Source: Syngnathus acus (Eukaryota; Chordata; Actinopteri; Syngnathiformes; Syngnathidae). From it: a stretch of DNA of 64,000 nucleotides. The stretch lies in the NCBI RefSeq assembly GCF_901709675.1, contig NC_051089.1, positions 10,287,476 to 10,351,475 of the forward strand, read 5' to 3'. Below the pieces are notes generated by a model. It had not been told where the DNA came from. It worked only from the letters and a program-made list of their open reading frames with translations, and ran no database searches. This document shows, one piece after another, positions 61,610 through 64,000 of the stretch; positions within the stretch are counted from its first letter, which is position 1, and each line of letters opens with the position of its first letter. The position numbers were made by a program, and so were the translations under genes.

Positions 61610-64000
61610 AATAGACATTAGGGAGAATTTAGTCATTAAGTGATAGGCTAAGGACTAAATTGGGTGTTTGAGGTCCCCGCAGCCATGCAGATAGGGGATT
61701 CTAATTGCCCGGAATATTGATTACCCTGGTAAGGGGTGTGCACAGTAAATTCATGAGCTATTGATTAGCTGTTACTCTTCCTCACTTGTCAATGGAGGAG
61801 TACGTCTTCCCCGTAGCCTCAGTCAAGTGGCTTCATTCACACGACAATATTATACAGTGATATTGCCATTTTATTATAATGCTTTAACTTTCATTGTAGA
61901 TACTTTCAATCATGTAAAAATATTTTGCATTTTGGGAGCTTCTGAATGATCCAAGGGCTAATGAAATCAGGCACAAGAAGGAGTCATGCAATATCAACAA
62001 TGACAAAACTGTGGTCCTCCTCGCCAACATTTCCTTAATAAAATGTCCGTAAAGAAAGAAATGGCTTGGCCAATGGCCATGCTAGGAGAACCCGCTGCTT
62101 GTCTGAAAAACAATGGGTACTTGAATTTAACACAAAGGAAGTTTGATCGTGTTTGATATATTTTTTCATAAAAAGTGGGCGAGGATATTGTGAAAGGGAT
62201 TTCAGAGTAGTGCAAAGGCTTGCCACACAGCAGTCTCTAACATGAGTCATTTAGAGCCTATTACTAAGCATCGATATATTGATCCAAACAAGTGTCTCAG
62301 TGTACTGCTCTGTAAACACACCGGCGCTGCTTTTATCTACTTGAATCTTATCAGGAATTAAATCTTTTCCTATTCTATTGGCTACATTACGGCCGTACGC
62401 ATTTGAATGATTGCACCCTTAGTTTGCGGGGAGTTTTTGGCAGGGTGAACAGCTTGACTTTAGGACAAACTTGATTTTTGTTTGTCTTAAATGTTGAATG
62501 TTGGGCATAGCTTTGCACGACATCCGCATTTCTCATTCGATTTGAAAATTGCAAGGATTTAACTATTCAGGACATGGGTGCCATTTTTTCATACATTTTT
62601 TCCTAAAAGTAATTCTTCACATTAAGACATATTGTGCATTGGTTCCTCTTTCCCTCCTAAATGTTTTGACTGATTTTCAAAACTTCAAAATTTCTAGCTC
62701 ATTCAGGATAAGTAAGGAATTATTCTTCAGCTTTCCCAAAACATTTCATTACAAAGTTCTTAAATCCGGATTGCTTTGTTGCTTTTCCCATCTGCTGCTT
62801 TTATTCAAACTGGCCTGCAAAATGAGAATCTTGGGGTGTTGAGGGTGAAACGAGTGAAATTGCCATGGTCATGTTCTCGTCACTAAAAGAGGATCATTTC
62901 ATATGCTTGTGATTGAAGCAAGCTCTCAATATTTGCACACCACTAAGTGTCACCCCCCAGCCATTCCAGCAAATTGAATTAGTTTCAGTGTGGATTTATG
63001 CTTCAAAATTAGTAATTATTTTTTAAGCCCAGAGGAAACAAGCAAAATGAGTCATATCTTCAAAAGCGGTGAAATGCGGTGATCTCTGATTAAACAGCAA
63101 CCGAAGGGACAAAAGTTAGAAGCACAGCAATTTACCAGCCCTTCATCTATTTGGCAAATTCAATGACATCACACTTGACATCTTTTGAGAAAGTTTGATA
63201 AAACTGATGGAAAAAGTTATTCTCTCAATTACCATCTGAAATTAATCTCCTTAATCCCAATTAGATTTTTTTCATGCGTATTATGGGCTCTCTCTCATCT
63301 GCCCACCTGTGTGTTTTAAATCTCTGCCACAGTTGGAACGTGACTGTCGAACACCTCAAGAAGATGGGGGAATTGATGGTGACACACTCAAATTCATCAA
63401 ATGCCTTTACAAAGATCAATTATGGATTGACGTCGGTTCAACTCGCTTTATTGTTGTATATCATTTGCAGTGTTGTGTGAATGCACTACTCCATACTGAA
63501 AAGATGTTTCTGATATTTTAGTTGCCTCATATCGATCTGCAAGGGGAGCATTGTCTGTGACGGGAAAAGTGACCAACCGGTAGTGCCGTTTTGATGAGAA
63601 GTGATTTTAGGTACTTTTTACATTTTATAAGTGAATGCAGTTTTTGTTCCTATTTTCAAACATGGTTGTAAAATTTCAAACTTTGATTTAACTTTTCATA
63701 ATTTCCTTAGTTTATTGTGCTATACGTTGCATGCTACCATTGCAAGTGGATATTTGTTTGTCTCAAGGGCTTCAGTAAATGTATGCATGTGTAAATATTT
63801 ATATGTGCCTGAATGTATTTTCTTATTTACGTAGTAGCTTTCCTCATTCACGTGCGTGCGCGTGTGCGCTCACCAGCAGCGGACGTCTGTCCTTTTGCTG
63901 GGATTAGAACGGTGAATGCTGCAAGAGGATGATCAGACTGGGAGCACACCAGGGTTGCTGTGCGATCACAGAGGGATTATGGGGGATCTGGTGCTGTAGT
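61610..64000. other. unique non-coding stretch
   Basis: I find no gene or repeat. A minus-strand splice-bounded segment at about 63876-63920 (acceptor ATCATCCTCTTGCAG, donor TGCTG|GTGAGC) would run into a stop if joined to 61512-61604. Parts at 61640-61760 and 63230-63320 have AATTA-rich, enhancer-like texture. Confidence 0.45.

Noticed and set aside
63876-63920. Minus-strand segment as the exon preceding 61512-61604
   Set aside because: Joining it in the required phase creates a stop codon at the junction; the other frame does not match.
1-64000. CRISPR arrays, prokaryotic operons, tRNA or rRNA genes, viral genomes
   Set aside because: No regularly spaced repeats with unique spacers, no ribosome-binding-site gene runs, no cloverleaf or rRNA sequence recognised. 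All evidence points to vertebrate non-coding DNA.

Overview
The window looks like non-coding vertebrate DNA, most likely from a ray-finned (teleost, probably percomorph-type) fish. It is AT-rich with vertebrate-style CA, TA and ATGT microsatellites and no prokaryote-like gene packing. Its dispersed repeats are ones I associate with teleost genomes: Tc1-like elements with a transposase remnant, a TA-flanked element carrying ATAAGTCGCA blocks, and tails of L2-type LINEs. No complete gene is present. The 'longest' open frames (up to about 155 codons) have no recognisable domains and sit in stop-poor, C- or T-rich stretches. The window is best read as part of a gene desert or one or more very large introns.

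Layout. 1-6.8 kb: unique non-coding DNA. 7.2-11.1 kb: the most structured unique block, made of short AT-rich islands with homeodomain (TAATTA), octamer (ATGCAAAT), TCF/LEF and inverted SOX motifs. It looks like a cluster of conserved non-coding (enhancer-like) elements and ends in three perfect octamers within 51 bp. 11.1-20.8 kb: mostly unique. 20.8-27.2 kb: G-rich tracts, a 152-bp compound CA repeat, short tandem duplications and a dead Tc1-like transposon with a recognisable transposase fragment. 27.2-46.8 kb: mostly unique DNA with a LINE 3' end (about 32.0-32.3 kb), an L2-type fragment (38.1 kb) and AT-rich low-complexity patches. 46.8-52.7 kb: a nest of transposon ends, including three ATAAGTCGCA-family copies. 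54-61.1 kb: an L2-type fragment, two more Tc1-like ends and an enhancer-like block near 58.8-59.6 kb. 61.5 kb: the single best protein-coding candidate, a 93-nt minus-strand segment bounded by good splice sites and with strongly coding-like codon third positions.

The unique DNA would act, if at all, as long-range regulatory sequence for a developmental gene outside the window. The repeats are decayed passengers. I could not identify the neighbouring gene, and none of the conservation-based statements could be tested here.
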